DNA of 64,000 nt, from positions 1 to 64,000 of the forward strand of contig NZ_JANIIC010000031.1 of the NCBI RefSeq assembly GCF_024519315.1, given 5' to 3'. The number at the start of each line of letters is the position of its first letter. The stretch's first letter is position 1. Of the stretch, positions 9,272 to 17,674 are shown piece after piece. The position numbers were made by a program, and so were the translations under genes. Under the pieces are notes generated by a model. It was not told where the DNA came from. It worked only from the letters and a program-made list of their open reading frames with translations, and ran no database searches. This stretch comes from Streptomyces malaysiensis subsp. samsunensis (lineage in GTDB: Bacteria > Actinomycetota > Actinomycetes > Streptomycetales > Streptomycetaceae).

Positions 9272-12037
9272 GTGACCGCACGACCGCCGTCCGGCCAGCA
9301 CCCGTCCGACAAGGGACCGGGCCATCCGCCCGCCGCCCCCGGCGCCCCGACCGGCCCGGCGGCCCCGGCGGTCCCGGCAGTCCCCTCCACGTTTCTCCCC
9401 GGCCGCCCCCGCCCATGGCCCGAGCCCCGCGCAGCACACCCGGGCCCCGGGACCCCGGCACGCCACAAGCCGGAGCCGGGCGAGGGCGCGGAGCGCCCGA
9501 CGGCGGCCACACGTCCGCGCCCGGCCGCCGCGGCCGGTCCCCGGGAAGCGCCCACGGCAGCGGGGCACCAGGGCCCCGAGAACGCCCCGGCACCGGCCGT
9601 CCGCCAAGACCCCGCGTCCGCCGAGTCGGCGGGCATCAAGCCCGCGCCGGACCGGCGAGCCCCCGCCCGAGTGTCGTATGGCTCGGCGCCCGTGCCGCGT
9701 GCCCCACGCGTGGACGAGGAGCCGCACGAGGAGCGGCAGGAGGAGTCCGGTGGCGCGGCCGGGCCTTCGCGGGTCGCCGGGCGGCCCGTGGCCGGTGGCG
9801 GCGAGCCCGCGGAGCCCCGGGACGAGGCGTACGACGAGCGGGGGGTGCGGGCGGCGCCCGCGCTGGGGGACGACGAGCGGCGGCGGCTGCTGGCCGGGGC
9901 GCACCACGACCCGCACGCCCTGCTCGGCGCCCACCCGGTGCGCGGCGGGGTGCTGTTCCGGGCCCTGCGCCCGTACGCCCGGTCGGTGACCGTCGCCGCC
10001 GCGGGGCTGCGCGCGCGGCTGCGGGCCGAGGGGGACGGGCTGTTCTCCGGGGTGCTGCCCCTGCGGGAGATCCCGGACTACCGGCTGCTGGTGACGTACG
10101 AGGACGCGGAGCTGGAGCTGCACGACCCGTTCCGCTTCCTGCCCGCGCTCGGCGAACTCGATCTGCACCTGATCGGCGAGGGCCGTCATGAGGAGCTGTG
10201 GCGGGCGCTCGGCGCGCATCCGATGACCCATCAGGGCGTGTCCGGCACCCGCTTCACCGTCTGGGCGCCCAATGCCCTCGGGGTGCGGCTGACCGGCGAC
10301 TTCAGCTACTGGGACGGCACCGCGCTGCCGATGCGCTCGCTGGGCGGCAGCGGTGTGTGGGAGCTGTTCCTGCCGGGCGTCGGGGAGGGCGCGCTCTACA
10401 AGTTCGAGATCGCCCGGCCCGACGGCGGCCACTCCCTGCGCGCCGACCCGATGGCGCGGCGCACCGAGTGCCCGCCCGCAACCGCCTCCGTCGTCCATGG
10501 CTCGCACCACCGCTGGGGCGACGACGCGTGGATGGCGCGCCGGGAGGGCGGGCGCGTCCATGAGCTGCCGTTCTCCGTCTACGAGGTGCATCTGCCGTCC
10601 TGGCGGCCGGGGCTGACCTACCGCCGGCTGGCGGAGCAGCTCCCGGCGTACGTCAAGGACCTCGGCTTCACCCATGTCGAGCTGATGCCGGTGGCCGAGC
10701 ATCCCTTCGGCGGCTCCTGGGGCTACCAGGTCACCGGTTTCTACGCGCCCACGGCCCGGCTGGGCAGCCCGGACGACTTCAAGCACCTGGTGGACGCGTT
10801 GCACCGGGCGGGGATCGGGGTCCTGGTGGACTGGGTGCCCGCGCACTTCCCCAAGGACGCCTGGGCGCTGGCGGAGTTCGACGGCCGTCCGCTGTACGAG
10901 CCCGCGGATCCGCTGCGGGCCGCGCACCCCGACTGGGGCACGCTGGAGTTCGACTACGGGCGCAACGAGGTGCGCAACTTCCTGGTGGCGAACGCCGTCT
11001 ACTGGTGCGAGGAGTTCCATATCGACGGTCTGCGGGTGGACGCCGTCGCCTCCATGCTCTATCTCGACTACTCCCGCGAGCCCGGCCAGTGGACGCCCAA
11101 CGCCCACGGCGGCCGGGAGAACCTGGACGCGGTCGCCTTCCTCCAGGAGATGAACGCGACCGTCTACCGCCGCTGCCCGGGTGTGGTCACCGTCGCCGAG
11201 GAGTCGACCGCGTGGGACGGGGTCACCCGCGCCACCCACCATGTGGGCCCCAGCGGCTTCGGCGGCCTGGGCTTCGGGCTGAAGTGGAACATGGGGTGGA
11301 TGCACGACTCGCTGGCCTATCTCGCGCATGAGCCGGTGCACCGCGCCCACCACCACCATGAGATGACCTTCTCGATGGTGTACGCGTACAGCGAGAACTA
11401 TGTGCTGCCGATCTCGCACGACGAGGTGGTGCACGGCAAGCGGGCCCTGGTGTCGAAGATGCCCGGCGACTGGTGGCAGCAGCGCGCCGACCACCGCGCG
11501 TACCTCGGCTTCATGTGGGCCCACCCGGGCAAGCAACTGCTCTTCATGGGGCAGGAGTTCGCCCAGGGCGCGGAGTGGTCGGAGGCACACGGCCCGGACT
11601 GGTGGCTGCTGGACCCGTCGTACTCCGCCGAGCCCGACCACCGGGGCGTCCGCGATCTGGTCCGCGACCTCAATCAGGTGTACGCGGCCACGCCCGCGCT
11701 GTGGCAGCGGGACACCGACCCCGAGGGCTTCTCCTGGATCGAGGGCGACGCCCGCGAGGACAATGTCTTCGCCTTCCTCCGCTTCGACGCCGAGGGCTCA
11801 CCACTGCTCGCCATCAGCAACTTCTCACCGGTGGTCCGGCATGAGTACCGCATCGGGGCGCCGGAGTCGGTGCCGGTGTGGCGCGAGGTGCTCAACACCG
11901 ACGACCGGCGCTACGGGGGCGGCGGTGTGGTCAACGCCGAACCGCTGAAGGCCGAGCCCACGGGGTGGCACGGGCGGCCGGTCTCCATCCTGCCGGTGCT
12001 GCCACCGCTGGCCACGATCTGGCTGCGGCCCGCCTGA
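9272..12037 (+). CDS. glgB: 1,4-alpha-glucan branching enzyme with long Pro/Ala-rich N-terminus
   Basis: GlgB (921 residues from GTG 9272, preceded by gggagga) introduces alpha-1,6 branches into the glucan built by GlgE. Residues 1 to about 198 are a low-complexity Pro/Ala/Gly/Arg-rich extension absent from ordinary GlgB of roughly 720-780 residues. Then come the N1 domain (LLAGAHHDPHALLGAHP), a CBM48 (FTVWAPNALGVRLTGDFSYWDG, about 320) and the GH13_9 barrel. The nucleophile Asp is near 590 (GLRVDAVASMLYLDYSRE), the acid/base Glu near 643 (VAEESTAWDG), and HDEVVHGK follows. Last gene of the pathway; it converges on the AfsR-type regulator. The extension may be a disordered tether or an overextended start. 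Confidence 0.93.
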   Translation: MTARPPSGQHPSDKGPGHPPAAPGAPTGPAAPAVPAVPSTFLPGRPRPWPEPRAAHPGPGTPARHKPEPGEGAERPTAATRPRPAAAAGPREAPTAAGHQGPENAPAPAVRQDPASAESAGIKPAPDRRAPARVSYGSAPVPRAPRVDEEPHEERQEESGGAAGPSRVAGRPVAGGGEPAEPRDEAYDERGVRAAPALGDDERRRLLAGAHHDPHALLGAHPVRGGVLFRALRPYARSVTVAAAGLRARLRAEGDGLFSGVLPLREIPDYRLLVTYEDAELELHDPFRFLPALGELDLHLIGEGRHEELWRALGAHPMTHQGVSGTRFTVWAPNALGVRLTGDFSYWDGTALPMRSLGGSGVWELFLPGVGEGALYKFEIARPDGGHSLRADPMARRTECPPATASVVHGSHHRWGDDAWMARREGGRVHELPFSVYEVHLPSWRPGLTYRRLAEQLPAYVKDLGFTHVELMPVAEHPFGGSWGYQVTGFYAPTARLGSPDDFKHLVDALHRAGIGVLVDWVPAHFPKDAWALAEFDGRPLYEPADPLRAAHPDWGTLEFDYGRNEVRNFLVANAVYWCEEFHIDGLRVDAVASMLYLDYSREPGQWTPNAHGGRENLDAVAFLQEMNATVYRRCPGVVTVAEESTAWDGVTRATHHVGPSGFGGLGFGLKWNMGWMHDSLAYLAHEPVHRAHHHHEMTFSMVYAYSENYVLPISHDEVVHGKRALVSKMPGDWWQQRADHRAYLGFMWAHPGKQLLFMGQEFAQGAEWSEAHGPDWWLLDPSYSAEPDHRGVRDLVRDLNQVYAATPALWQRDTDPEGFSWIEGDAREDNVFAFLRFDAEGSPLLAISNFSPVVRHEYRIGAPESVPVWREVLNTDDRRYGGGGVVNAEPLKAEPTGWHGRPVSILPVLPPLATIWLRPA

Positions 12038-12094
12038 GCCGCCCGGCCCGGTCGTCCGCCTGCTCCACATGCCCCACCCGGTCCGTACGTCCCC

Positions 12095-15000
12095 TCATCC
12101 GTCGGGCCCGCCCAGCCGGGCGAGCCCGTCGCGGACCCGGTGGGCGTCGGGGTGGCCGAGGGCGTCGAACCGGGTCAGGGCCCGCTGCCAGCTGTGGCGG
12201 GCCCCGGTCCGGTCCCCGGCGGCCAGCTGTGCGCTGCCGAGCCGGTGGAGGGACTCCGCCTCCCGGACCCGCTCGCCCCGGCCGCGCCGCAGCTCCACGG
12301 CGTGCCGGTAGCAGCTGATGGCCTGCTGGTGGTCGCCGATGTGCTGATGGGCGTAGCCGAGGCTGTCCCAGGCCGCGGACTCCCCGCGCCGGTCCCCGGC
12401 CTCGCGCAGCAGGGTCAGCGCCTTCTCGCAGTGGACGAGGGTCTGCTGGTAGTCGCCCAGCATGGCGTAGGCCCAGCCGACGTTGTTCAGGGCGTACGCC
12501 TCGCCGCTGCGGTGGCCCACCGCCCGGTACAGCTTCAGGGAGCGCAGCGCGTGGTGCAGCCCCTCGTCATGGCGGCCCTCCCGCTCGCTGGCGAGGTTGA
12601 GCGCGACATGGGCCAGGGCCTGGCCGACGGCGCTGCCGGTCTCGCGGTGCAGGTTCATGGCGCGCACCAGATGGCCGCGGGCCCGGTCGTAGCGCCCCAT
12701 CCGCAGATCGGCGAGGCCCAGGCCGTGGCAGGAGTGGGCCTGGCCGGTGAGGTCGCGGATGCGGTGGGCCGAGCCCAGGGCGATCCGGTGCACGGTGCGC
12801 TGGTCATGCCAGTGGCCGCGCTGGTCCAGGAACTCCATGAGCGACCAGGCCAGTTGCCAGGCGTGGGTCTCGAATCCGGCCTCCGCGGCCTGCTGGAGCG
12901 AGGCCATCAGCGCCGGATAGGTCAGGATGAACCACAGCAGCGCCTGTCCGTGCCCCCTGAACTCGCCCACGTCGACACCGGGCCGGACCGGCTCGACCTC
13001 GATCGGCTCCCGGTGCGGGGTGAAGGCCGTCCCGGCGGCCACGGCGGTGTGCAGATAGTGGTCGAGCACCCGGTGCAGTGCGGTGCGGCGCTCCTCCCGG
13101 GTGTCGTACGCGTGGGTGAGCTCCATGGCGTAGGCGCGCAGCAGGTCGTGCAAGCCGTACTGGCCGGGGGCGCGCTCGGTGATCAGATGCGCCCGGGTCA
13201 GCTGGATCAGCAGCCGGCGGGCCTGTGGCACCGGGATCCCCACCAGGCTGGCGGCCGCGGGGGCCGCGATGTCGGGGCCCGCGTGGACGCCCAGCAGCCG
13301 GAACAGCCGGGCGGCGTCGCCGCCCAGGGTGTGGTACGACCACGAGAAGACGGCCCGGACATCGGTGGTGGCGTCCCCGCCCTCGAACGCGTCGAGGCTG
13401 CCGCGGGCGTCGCGCAGCTCCGCGGCGAGCGCCTCCAGGCCGAAGCGGGGGTGGGTGGCGGCGCGGGCGGCCACGATGGCGAGCGCGAGCGGCAGCCCGG
13501 CGCACACCGTGATCACCTCCTCCACCGCCTCGGGCTCGGCGGCCACCCGCTCGGCGCCGACCCGGCTGATCAGCAGTTCGCGCGCCTCGTCGCGGTCGAG
13601 CAGATCCAGCGGCAGCGGCTGGGCCTGTTCGGCGACGACCAGGCCGGTGAGCTCGTTACGGCTGGTCAGCACCACCAGACAGCCGGGGGAGCCGGGCAGC
13701 AGGGGCCGCACCTGCTCGGCGTCGCGGGCGTTGTCGAGCAGGATCAGCATCCGGCGGTCGGCCACCAGGCTCCGGTACAGGGCGGTCTGCGCCTCGACGG
13801 TCGCGGGGATCCGGTGGGCGGGCACCTGGAAGGCGTCCAGGAAGCTCCGGACCGCCTCGGGGACGGTCAGGGCCGCGTCGGTGGGGCCGAAGCCGCGCAG
13901 ATTCACATAGAGCTGCCCGTCGGGGAACCGGTCGCGGACGCGGTGGGCCCAGTGCACCGCGAGGGTCGTCTTGCCGAGGCCGCCGCTGCCCGCGATCACG
14001 GTGATCACCGCGGCCGTGGGCGCGCGTCCCCCGCTCCCGCCGTCGCCCGAGCCCGTGCGCAGCAGGGCGTCCAGCCCGGCGAGCTCACGCTCGCGGCCGG
14101 TGAAGTGGGCGACGTCGGAGGGGAGTTGCTGCGGTACGGCGGTGACGACGGAGATCGGCTCGGGGGTGGGTCCCGCGACCGGTTCGACGGCCGGTCCGTC
14201 GACGAGCCCTGCGGCGGGCCCGGGGGCCTCGTCGGGGGCCGCGGCGGGTGGTGTGGCGTCGGGTGTCGGCGGCGCGGCGGGGGCGTTCCCGTACGCGCCG
14301 GACGGGCCGGACCTGCCCGACGGGTCCCCGGCCCGGCCGTCGCGACCGTCCAGGACGTCGAGGCCCTCCCGACCGTCCCGGCTGTCCTCGAGCGCCTGCC
14401 GGTGGAGCCGCTGGAGCTCGTCACCGGGTTCGATGCCCAGCTCCTCCACGTACCTGCGGCGGGTGGAGCGGAACAGCGCGAGGGCGTCGGCCCGCCGGCC
14501 GCAGCGCCGCAGCGCCTCCATCAGCAGCGCCACCGAGCGCTCCCGCAAAGGGTGTTCGGCCACCAGGACGGACAGCTCCGCGGCCGCCTCGTGATGCCGC
14601 CCGGAGCGCAGATCGATCGCGGCGCACTCCTCGACCGCCGTACGCCGCTCCTCCTCCAGACCGGTGCCCAGGGTCTCGGGAAGCCAGCCGCCCGCGACAT
14701 CCGCCAGCGCGGGCCCGCGCCATAACTGAAGCGCGGAGCGCAGCAGTTCCCCGGCGTGGTCCTCGGCGGCCGCCGGGTCCTCGGCGGCCCCGGCGGCCGC
14801 GACGTTCTTGGGGGCCTCGCGCGCGGCCCGCACCAGATCGCGGAACCGGTGGAGATCGACCTGCTCACGCGCGACGGTGAGGGAGTAGCCCTTCGCCGAT
14901 GTCGTCAACTCGGCCCCGGGCAGGGCGGAAAGGATCCGCCGCAGCTTGGAAATCTGTACCTGTACGGCGTTTCGCGCCGACCCCGGCGGGTCTTCGCCCC

Positions 15001-15157
15001 ATACTGCCAACACCAGCCTGTCGACGGACACCAAACGGCCGGAGGCCATCAGCAACATCGCCAGGACAGACCGCTGTTGTGCGGCGGTCGGCCCCAGCGG
15101 ACGTTCGCCCTGCCATACTCCGACCGGTCCCAACAGGCGAAACTCGGTCCCATCCAC
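12095..15157 (-). CDS. AfsR/SARP-family transcriptional regulator with NB-ARC and TPR domains
   Basis: This 1020-residue pleiotropic-type activator has a SARP winged-helix domain (about 5-95, FRLLGPVGVW and AVQVQISKLRRIL) and a bacterial transcriptional activation domain (about 100-250). A Pro/Ala-rich linker follows. The NB-ARC ATPase has its P-loop near residue 390 (IAGSGGLGKTT) and Walker B in RMLILLDNARDAEQV. C-terminal tetratricopeptide repeats cover about 770-1010, with repeated ALNNVGWAYAMLGDYQQTL-like units. The architecture equals AfsR of S. coelicolor, which is a phosphorylation target for Ser/Thr kinases, but no kinase is adjacent. It probably controls secondary metabolism or development elsewhere. 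Divergent from a small gene at 15413. Confidence 0.93.
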   Translation of the reverse strand: MDGTEFRLLGPVGVWQGERPLGPTAAQQRSVLAMLLMASGRLVSVDRLVLAVWGEDPPGSARNAVQVQISKLRRILSALPGAELTTSAKGYSLTVAREQVDLHRFRDLVRAAREAPKNVAAAGAAEDPAAAEDHAGELLRSALQLWRGPALADVAGGWLPETLGTGLEEERRTAVEECAAIDLRSGRHHEAAAELSVLVAEHPLRERSVALLMEALRRCGRRADALALFRSTRRRYVEELGIEPGDELQRLHRQALEDSRDGREGLDVLDGRDGRAGDPSGRSGPSGAYGNAPAAPPTPDATPPAAAPDEAPGPAAGLVDGPAVEPVAGPTPEPISVVTAVPQQLPSDVAHFTGRERELAGLDALLRTGSGDGGSGGRAPTAAVITVIAGSGGLGKTTLAVHWAHRVRDRFPDGQLYVNLRGFGPTDAALTVPEAVRSFLDAFQVPAHRIPATVEAQTALYRSLVADRRMLILLDNARDAEQVRPLLPGSPGCLVVLTSRNELTGLVVAEQAQPLPLDLLDRDEARELLISRVGAERVAAEPEAVEEVITVCAGLPLALAIVAARAATHPRFGLEALAAELRDARGSLDAFEGGDATTDVRAVFSWSYHTLGGDAARLFRLLGVHAGPDIAAPAAASLVGIPVPQARRLLIQLTRAHLITERAPGQYGLHDLLRAYAMELTHAYDTREERRTALHRVLDHYLHTAVAAGTAFTPHREPIEVEPVRPGVDVGEFRGHGQALLWFILTYPALMASLQQAAEAGFETHAWQLAWSLMEFLDQRGHWHDQRTVHRIALGSAHRIRDLTGQAHSCHGLGLADLRMGRYDRARGHLVRAMNLHRETGSAVGQALAHVALNLASEREGRHDEGLHHALRSLKLYRAVGHRSGEAYALNNVGWAYAMLGDYQQTLVHCEKALTLLREAGDRRGESAAWDSLGYAHQHIGDHQQAISCYRHAVELRRGRGERVREAESLHRLGSAQLAAGDRTGARHSWQRALTRFDALGHPDAHRVRDGLARLGGPDG

Positions 15158-15412
15158 GCACTGCCCCCGTTGGTACCAGAGATTTCACTGTGACCACTTG
15201 GAAGCCTACCCACGGGTTCGGGTCAGCGAGGCATCAGCGGGATATCAGCGACCCGTAGGACCCTAGGGGTGATCGAGGGTCACATGGGCACCACAAGCTC
15301 TCCCCGGTCACCGCGTCGTTCGCGGCGACCGGCGGGAACTGTCCGGTCCCGGGGCCCTCTTCCGACGATGAACGGGGGACGGTATGGCAGTGAGGTGCCG
15401 AGGAGGCGGCTC

Positions 15413-15607
15413 ATGACCACCGCTGGAGGAACACGCAGCACACCTCGGATAGGCGAGCTCGTCTACGACCTCGAACGCGAGGCCATGGGCCGGGTCGCCT
15501 ACGTGGACACCGGCGGCAACATCGCCTGGGTCAAACCCCTGCGCGAGGGTCCGGAGTGGACGGCCCTTCCGGAGCAGTTGCTCCGCGCACCGGACGGCGA
15601 GCGCTAA
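15413..15607 (+). CDS. Small conserved-type hypothetical protein
   Basis: The 64-residue soluble product has no signal or membrane segment. The ATG at 15413 follows aggaggcggc. In-frame starts at 15269 and 15368 have no good ribosome site and would add a basic, low-complexity N-terminus. The core GELVYDLEREAMGRVAYVDTGG and a following AWVKPLREGPEWTALPEQL resemble small Streptomyces proteins with a PRC-barrel-like beta fold (a residue-pair turn after MGRV). I do not recognise a function. It is divergent from the AfsR-like gene and ends before a repeat-rich gap. Confidence 0.65.
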   Translation: MTTAGGTRSTPRIGELVYDLEREAMGRVAYVDTGGNIAWVKPLREGPEWTALPEQLLRAPDGER

Positions 15608-15670
15608 GGGCTTCGCTGGAAGTGCCCCGACCTGCCGTCGATCGTCCGCGGCGCCGTCGTGGCTGGTCCC

Positions 15671-15745
15671 ACGCGGCGGAGCCGCATATCGACACAGCCG
15701 CTGCGGAGCCGCATATCGACACAGCCCCGCGCCCCTTCGGGGCGC
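15671..15745. repeat. Dispersed repeat module, two tandem copies, plus GC hairpin
   Basis: The module gcggagccgcatatcgacac appears twice in a row and matches the module inside the two MITE-like elements at 7078 and 39680. It is followed by a perfect hairpin, gcgccccttcggggcgc (about 15729-15745), that could terminate the small upstream gene. Confidence 0.65.
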
Positions 15746-15883
15746 CACCGAACCGCGGCCGACTTCCGCCGATCCGCTTAGGGGGACTTCGGCGCCGAGG
15801 GACCGCCAAGAGGGCATCGGAAGCGGGGCCGGTGCCGGCGTCTCGCGTCTTCCAACGGGGGGAAGACGCGGGACGCCATTTGC

Positions 15884-15983
15884 GTGTGGCCATGACACGG
15901 CTGACGTCATGCGGCCACGACACGGCCGTCGTCGTGCGGCCATGGCACGGCCGTCGTCGTGCGGCCACGACACGGCCGTCGTC
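15884..15983. repeat. Four tandem 25-bp repeats in the gap between 15608 and 16077
   Basis: Units lie at 15884-15908, 15909-15933, 15934-15958 and 15959-15983. Each has the form of a ggccaygacacgg half followed by ccgtcgtc. Copies 2 to 4 are nearly identical, and each contains acggccgt, so every unit can fold. There are no spacers, so this is not a CRISPR array. Apart from this and the module above, the 470-nt gap shows no gene. Confidence 0.8.
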
Positions 15984-16030
15984 GTGTCGCCGTGAACCCG
16001 CCCGTCGGCGCTCGTCCGTGACGCGCCAAC

Positions 16031-16060
16031 GGCCCTGCCCCGATTCAGGAGGGCAGGGCC
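16031..16060 (-). terminator. Terminator hairpin for the dicarboxylate carrier gene
   Basis: A ten-bp perfect stem, ggccctgccc (16031-16040) with gggcagggcc (16051-16060), lies 18 nt beyond the stop codon of the minus-strand dctA gene. Confidence 0.75.
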
Positions 16061-16077
16061 GTGGTGCGCGTGGGGTG

Positions 16078-17517
16078 TCAGGCGGGCGCGTGCTCCTTCG
16101 CCGTGTCACCGTCACGCCGCTCGGGGAGGGACTTGCCCTCGGCTCCCTCGGAGCCGTCGGCGGCCGGGCCGTGGCCGCCCCCGTCGCGGGCGAAGCCCTC
16201 CGCGTCGAACGGCAGCCGTCCGGCGAGGACCTCGTTCATCCGCTCCTTGTCGATCTCCTTCGTCCAGGTGCCGACCAGGACGGTGGCGACCGCGTTGCCC
16301 GCGAAGTTGGTGAGGGCGCGGGCCTCGCTCATGAAGCGGTCGATGCCGACGATCAGGCCGACGCCGTCGACCAGTTCCGGCCGGTGCGACTGGAGGCCGC
16401 CCGCCAGCGTCGCCATGCCCGCGCCGGTCACACCGGCGGCGCCCTTCGACGCGACGATCATGAAGACGAGGAGGGATATCTGCTGGCCTATGGAGAGCGG
16501 GTCGCCCATGGCCTCGGCGATGAACAGCGAGGCCATCGTCAGGTAGATGGCGGTGCCGTCCAGGTTGAAGGAGTAGCCCGTGGGGACGGTGATACCGGCC
16601 ACCGGCCTGCTGACGCCCGCGTGCTCCATCTTCGCGATGAGCAGCGGCAGCGCCGACTCCGAGGAGGACGTCGACAGGATCAGCAGGAACTCCCGTGCCA
16701 GGTACTTCAGCAGCAGCAAGATGTTCACGCCCGCGACCAGCCGCAGGATCGTCCCGAGGACGAGGAACACGAAGAGCGCACAGGTCACATAGAAGCCGAT
16801 CATGATGACCGCGAGCGCCTTGAGCGCGTCCAGACCGGTTTCGCCGACCACGGCGGCGATCGCGCCGAAGGCACCGATCGGGGCGGCCCACATGACCATC
16901 GACAGGATCTTGAAGACCAACTGCTGTATGTGGCCCACACCGCGCAGCACCGGCTCGCCCGCCTTGCCCATCGCCTGGAGGGCGAAGCCCGCGAGCAGGG
17001 CCACGAACAGGGTCTGGAGCACCTTCTCCGAGGTGAAGGCGGAGACCAGCGTGCCCGGGATGATCCCGAGCAGGAAGTCCGCCGTGGACTCGCTGGCGCC
17101 GTCGGCCTGGCTCTGCCCGGCCTGGGCCGCCTCATGGCTCATGTGCAGGCCGCTGCCCGGCTCGAGGAAGTTGCCCACGACCAGACCGATGGCGAGGGCC
17201 ACGGTCGACATGATCATGAAGTAGCCCAGCGCGAGACCGCCGACCGCGCCGACCTTCGCCGCCTTGCGCACCGAGCCGACCCCGAGCACGATCGTGCAGA
17301 AGATGATCGGCGAGATCAGCATCTTGATCAGGTTGACGAAGCCTTCGCCGATGGGCTTGAGCTCCACCGCCGTATCGGGGGCCGCGAAGCCCACGAGGAT
17401 GCCGAGCGCCACCGCGCCGATCACGGCGAGGTAGAGGTAGTGAATCCTTTCTTTCTTCGGCTTCGTCCGCTCGGGCTCCGTACGTCCCGATGCGGGCGGC
17501 GTGGTGTCCGCAGCCAC
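16078..17517 (-). CDS. dctA: C4-dicarboxylate:cation symporter (DctA, DAACS family)
   Basis: This 479-residue inner-membrane carrier should import succinate, fumarate and malate with cations. It has the eight-helix plus two-hairpin pattern of the glutamate/dicarboxylate symporter family, with signatures GEGFVNLIKMLISPIIFCTIV, a serine-rich hairpin LILSTSSSESALP and the substrate region GYSFNLDGTAIYLT. The C-terminal tail is charged and hydrophilic. The GTG at 17517 has gaaggagg eight nt upstream. The longer frame to 17727 lacks such a site. The divergent sensor kinase gene and a palindrome between them indicate two-component control by extracellular dicarboxylates. Confidence 0.93.
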   Translation of the reverse strand: MAADTTPPASGRTEPERTKPKKERIHYLYLAVIGAVALGILVGFAAPDTAVELKPIGEGFVNLIKMLISPIIFCTIVLGVGSVRKAAKVGAVGGLALGYFMIMSTVALAIGLVVGNFLEPGSGLHMSHEAAQAGQSQADGASESTADFLLGIIPGTLVSAFTSEKVLQTLFVALLAGFALQAMGKAGEPVLRGVGHIQQLVFKILSMVMWAAPIGAFGAIAAVVGETGLDALKALAVIMIGFYVTCALFVFLVLGTILRLVAGVNILLLLKYLAREFLLILSTSSSESALPLLIAKMEHAGVSRPVAGITVPTGYSFNLDGTAIYLTMASLFIAEAMGDPLSIGQQISLLVFMIVASKGAAGVTGAGMATLAGGLQSHRPELVDGVGLIVGIDRFMSEARALTNFAGNAVATVLVGTWTKEIDKERMNEVLAGRLPFDAEGFARDGGGHGPAADGSEGAEGKSLPERRDGDTAKEHAPA

Positions 17518-17565
17518 GGTGCTGCCTCCTTCTGTTCTGCCGTCCAACTGTCCCGGCGCTGTACT

Positions 17566-17582
17566 GTGTGCGGCTCGCACAC
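17566..17582. promoter_or_regulatory. Palindrome between dctA and its sensor kinase gene
   Basis: A perfect inverted repeat, gtgtgcg-gct-cgcacac, lies 49 nt upstream of the dctA start in the divergent intergenic region. It is a candidate binding site for the response regulator at 20052. Confidence 0.5.
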
Positions 17583-17674
17583 CGCCTTGAACGGTCCCGG
17601 CGACTATGCCCCACGCTGTGACGGGGGTCACCCTTCCGTTCATTTCGTTCACACAAAGACGCGTGTGCAGACTG

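Noticed and set aside
12140..14725. 861-residue plus-strand frame
   Set aside because: It is the complementary shadow of the AfsR-like gene, a common artefact at this GC content.
15884..15983. CRISPR-like short repeats
   Set aside because: The four units are directly adjacent with no spacers and no cas genes are near.
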